Below, one piece after another: positions 61,689 to 64,000 of a stretch of 64,000 nt of DNA (its first letter is position 1; each line of letters opens with the position of its first letter). The notes below the pieces were generated by a model. That model had not been told where the DNA came from. It did not search any database and saw only the letters and a program-made list of their open reading frames with translations. This stretch comes from Anaerolineaceae bacterium (lineage in GTDB: Bacteria; Chloroflexota; Anaerolineae; Anaerolineales; Anaerolineaceae), in contig JAENZI010000009.1 of NCBI GenBank assembly GCA_016841365.1, positions 1-64,000 of the forward strand, written 5' to 3'. The translations under genes and the position numbers were made by a program.

Positions 61689-62732
61689 TCAAGCAATTGA
61701 AAGTGCACGTTTGAAAGCATTCACAATCTCAGTGACATTTTCATCTCTGATCCAGTAGTGACAAACAAGCCTGAAGTGTCTTGGACCTGCCATGCCAACC
61801 AAAATGCCTTCAGAGCGTAATTTCGTTGCTAATGTCTTTGCGTCCATCCCAAGCGATGGGTCGAGCACGATATAAACCATGTTGGTATTTGGCGAGCCTT
61901 TGTCCAGATGGATGCCCTCCAATTCCTTTAACCCATCTGCTAAGGCTTTGGCATGCGCATGATCTTCTGCAAGCCGGTCAGTCATTTCCTCCAGTGCCAC
62001 AATCCCTGCCGCTGCCAGCACACCCGCCTGACGCATCCCACCCCCCAGTTGTTTGCGGATGCGATGCGCTTCTTTGATGAATTCCTTCGATCCGCATAAA
62101 ACCGAGCCAACCGGAGCACACAAGCCTTTGCTCAAGCAGAAAGTAACTGAATCAACCATATCTGTCAGTTTTTCAGCCGGCAAGCCTTGATCAACTGTTG
62201 CATTAAAAATCCTGGCGCCATCCAAATGGACATTCAACCCGGCTTGATGGGCTGCATTTGCAGCTTCCAGCATATATTCTCGTGAAAGACTCACCCCACC
62301 GCATTTATTTTGTGTATTCTCAAGGATCAATAATTTCGATTTCGGGAAATGCTCATTGTCTGACCGAACTGCATGTCGGATATCTTCAATTTTCAACGTG
62401 CCATCAGGTTGATTTGGGATCGTGTGCGGATGGACACCGCCCAACGCGGATATTCCACCGGCTTCATACACAAATGTATGCCCGCAATCCCCCATGATGA
62501 CTTCATCGCCGCGTCCGCAATGTGCTAAAACAGCCGCCAGGTTCCCCATCGTACCGGATGGGACGAACAAACCTGCCTCCATTCCTAACCGCTCAGCCGC
62601 CATCGCTTGCAGCCGGTTGACCGTGGGGTCCTCACCATACACATCATCACCCAATTCCGCATGAGCCATGGCTTTGCGCATTTTTTCTGTCGGCAGTGTA
62701 ACTGTATCTGAACGCAGATCAATGAATTTCAT
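61689..62732 (-). CDS. ltaE: Low-specificity L-threonine aldolase
   Basis: This 347-residue PLP enzyme cleaves threonine or allo-threonine to glycine and acetaldehyde. It has the family start IDLRSDTVTLPTEKMRKAM, GDDVYGEDPTVNRL and VPSGTMGNLAA. HLDGARIFNA supplies the Asp that contacts the PLP nitrogen, and SKGLCAPVGS the Schiff-base Lys near residue 210. The C-terminal RHFRLVCHYW includes the substrate-binding Arg. The start overlaps the rluD stop by 4 bp. Confidence 0.95.
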   Translation of the reverse strand: MKFIDLRSDTVTLPTEKMRKAMAHAELGDDVYGEDPTVNRLQAMAAERLGMEAGLFVPSGTMGNLAAVLAHCGRGDEVIMGDCGHTFVYEAGGISALGGVHPHTIPNQPDGTLKIEDIRHAVRSDNEHFPKSKLLILENTQNKCGGVSLSREYMLEAANAAHQAGLNVHLDGARIFNATVDQGLPAEKLTDMVDSVTFCLSKGLCAPVGSVLCGSKEFIKEAHRIRKQLGGGMRQAGVLAAAGIVALEEMTDRLAEDHAHAKALADGLKELEGIHLDKGSPNTNMVYIVLDPSLGMDAKTLATKLRSEGILVGMAGPRHFRLVCHYWIRDENVTEIVNAFKRALSIA

Positions 62733-63667
62733 GAATTGAACCTCTCATTTTTCTCCAGTGTACTTAAAATGTGCAGCAAATCATCGGGCAATGGCGCTTC
62801 AAATGTCCTCGGTGCTCGGTCACCGGGCAATCTAATGGAAAGCGTCTTGGCATGCAGGAAAAACCCATCCATATCAACACTGGGATTCCGCCTGCCATAC
62901 AGCGTATCCCCCACAACCGGTGTCCCTAGGTAACTGAGATGGACGCGAATTTGATGTGTGCGCCCTGTGATGGGATGCACTTCTAGATAGGCGTGATTTG
63001 CGAATCGAGTTACTTCGAAATACTCGCTGATGGCGGGTTTCCCCTGTCCGCTTAAAGACACTGCCATCCTCGTCCGGAACTTTGGATCTCGCTCAATCGG
63101 CGCTTCGATCCTGCCAGTTGGAGTCGGAGGATGACCATCAACCAAAGCTTGATAGGTTTTATCGAGATCACGGGATTTAAATTGCTTGACCAGCCATCGG
63201 TAAGCCTTATTTGTTTTGGCAAAAATTATCACGCCGGATGTCTCTTTATCCAGGCGGTGTACCACACCAGGCCGGTCTGGCTCACCAACCTCCCTGATTG
63301 CAGGAAAGTACGCTAATAACGCATTGACCAGCGTGCCTGACTGATTGCCAGCCCCAGGATGCACGACAACCCCAGCCTGTTTATTGATAACGATCACGTT
63401 TTCGTCTTCGTATAAAATATCCAGGGGCAGTGTCTCAGGGACCAATCCATCCCCCTCGTCATCCGGCAGTAGTATTTTGATCTCGCTGCCAGCTCTGATC
63501 TTCGCACCTGCCTTCTGGACGACCTCACCATCCATGCTGACATTCCCCGACTCAATGATATTCTTAATTTGAGAGCGGGAAACCTCAGGTAGATTGTCTG
63601 AAAGGAATTTATCTATACGAATTCCATCATCATCCCCTACGATGAATTGCTGCGCGTCTGTCTTCAT
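62729..63667 (-). CDS. rluD: Ribosomal large-subunit pseudouridine synthase, RluD/RluA family
   Basis: This 312-residue RluA-family enzyme probably makes pseudouridines in 23S rRNA helix 69. An S4 RNA-binding domain (about 15-75, [22 protein letters not shown]) is followed by the catalytic region with the RluA signature [18 protein letters not shown] near residue 140 (the Asp is catalytic). [19 protein letters not shown] is also standard. It overlaps lspA by 4 bp, and the lspA-rluD order is conserved in many bacteria. Confidence 0.94.
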   Translation of the reverse strand: MKTDAQQFIVGDDDGIRIDKFLSDNLPEVSRSQIKNIIESGNVSMDGEVVQKAGAKIRAGSEIKILLPDDEGDGLVPETLPLDILYEDENVIVINKQAGVVVHPGAGNQSGTLVNALLAYFPAIREVGEPDRPGVVHRLDKETSGVIIFAKTNKAYRWLVKQFKSRDLDKTYQALVDGHPPTPTGRIEAPIERDPKFRTRMAVSLSGQGKPAISEYFEVTRFANHAYLEVHPITGRTHQIRVHLSYLGTPVVGDTLYGRRNPSVDMDGFFLHAKTLSIRLPGDRAPRTFEAPLPDDLLHILSTLEKNERFNS

Positions 63668-64000
63668 GCCTGTGTGTCAACCGGTTCGGTCTGTTCAGAG
63701 TCAAAATCTGTCGGTTCATCTGCCCGTTGTTTTTCTTTGCGTTCACTCAACCAAAGCGCCAAAATCAACAACCCTACCCCAACCGTGATGCAGGAGTCAG
63801 CGATATTGAACACGGGGAATGTACCCACGGAAATAAAATCCGTCACCGGGCCGAACCTGATGCGATCAATCAAGTTGCCCAACGCACCACCAAGCTGCAT
63901 CGAAAGAGCAATCCGCATCAACTTTTCATCCTCTGGAATGCTTCGGTAATAAATGATGATGAATAGGGCGACAACAACAGCCAAAATACCAAAAATCAGC
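63664..64000 (-). CDS. lspA: Lipoprotein signal peptidase LspA (3' part; start outside window)
   Basis: This is the C-terminal 111 residues or so of signal peptidase II, an integral membrane aspartic peptidase. It has the two conserved catalytic regions [20 protein letters not shown] and [12 protein letters not shown], with the Asp residues in LIDRI and NIADS. The C-terminal tail is acidic. The 5' end runs off the right edge, so no start is given. It works after Lgt to remove the signal peptide of lipoproteins. Confidence 0.93.
   Translation of the reverse strand, partial: LIFGILAVVVALFIIIYYRSIPEDEKLMRIALSMQLGGALGNLIDRIRFGPVTDFISVGTFPVFNIADSCITVGVGLLILALWLSERKEKQRADEPTDFDSEQTEPVDTQA

Noticed and set aside
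1-64000. CRISPR array or prophage
   Set aside because: No regularly spaced repeats and no phage structural genes were seen anywhere in the window.

Overview
The window is about 47-50% GC by eye and carries a densely packed bacterial chromosome segment. The gene set (LL-diaminopimelate-type aminotransferase, PPi-type phosphofructokinase, an RpoD with a short region 1.1, TPR-rich proteins, two ECF transporters, a tungsten-type aldehyde oxidoreductase with Hdr/Flx-like electron carriers, lgt and lspA) fits a strict anaerobe. An Anaerolineae-type Chloroflexota bacterium is my best guess, but no phylogenetic test was possible.

Region by region: (1) 1-18,700 is housekeeping: exonuclease III, a LysM/M23 peptidase, tRNA-Leu(GAG), plsX, rluB-scpB, a UDP-glucuronate decarboxylase with GtrA, rsmD, a Nudix enzyme, a PPi-type phosphofructokinase, rpoD, rpmF, hflX, an aminotransferase and trmFO. 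(2) 18,755-32,014 is a self-contained sigma-54 module. It holds a sigma-54 gene with an inserted CxxC-x9-CxxC motif, a PAS histidine kinase, and an NtrC-type activator with no DNA-binding domain. A near-consensus -24/-12 promoter then precedes a small membrane protein, a 1,812-residue TPR protein and a TPR plus caspase-like (clan CD) peptidase. A second -24/-12 promoter lies in front of rpoN itself, so the circuit looks self-amplifying. (3) 32,080-38,928 is an operon behind a molybdenum-cofactor (Moco)-type riboswitch. It encodes an ECF transporter whose S component is fused to a sulfite-oxidase-fold domain, plus several exported proteins with the same fold lacking the metal-ligand cysteine, a diheme-motif protein and a phosphodiesterase lipoprotein. 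I read it as a candidate pterin-cofactor salvage system. (4) 38,981-45,157 is an operon behind a cobalamin riboswitch. It encodes a membrane-anchored transcobalamin-like protein (alpha/alpha barrel plus DUF4430) and a complete ECF transporter. (5) 45,407-55,262 is a tungsten AOR - polyferredoxin - HdrA - HdrC - MvhD - Flx-type operon. Its HdrA is read through an in-frame TGA as selenocysteine, with a SECIS-like hairpin just downstream. (6) 55,522-56,905 is an intact IS256-family element with 28-bp imperfect terminal repeats and a perfect 8-bp target duplication. (7) 56,968-64,000, on the minus strand, holds lgt, a sulfatase-like hydrolase, a sulfotransferase, a metallophosphoesterase, ltaE, rluD and the 3' part of lspA.

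Regions 3-5 make biochemical sense together. Two riboswitch-controlled uptake systems for costly cofactors (a metallopterin and a corrinoid) lie directly upstream of an enzyme complex that needs a metallopterin, many Fe-S clusters, FAD and selenium. Region 2 is the best candidate for an undescribed signalling or defence/proteolysis module, because its regulator, sigma factor, promoters and effector peptidase are all adjacent.
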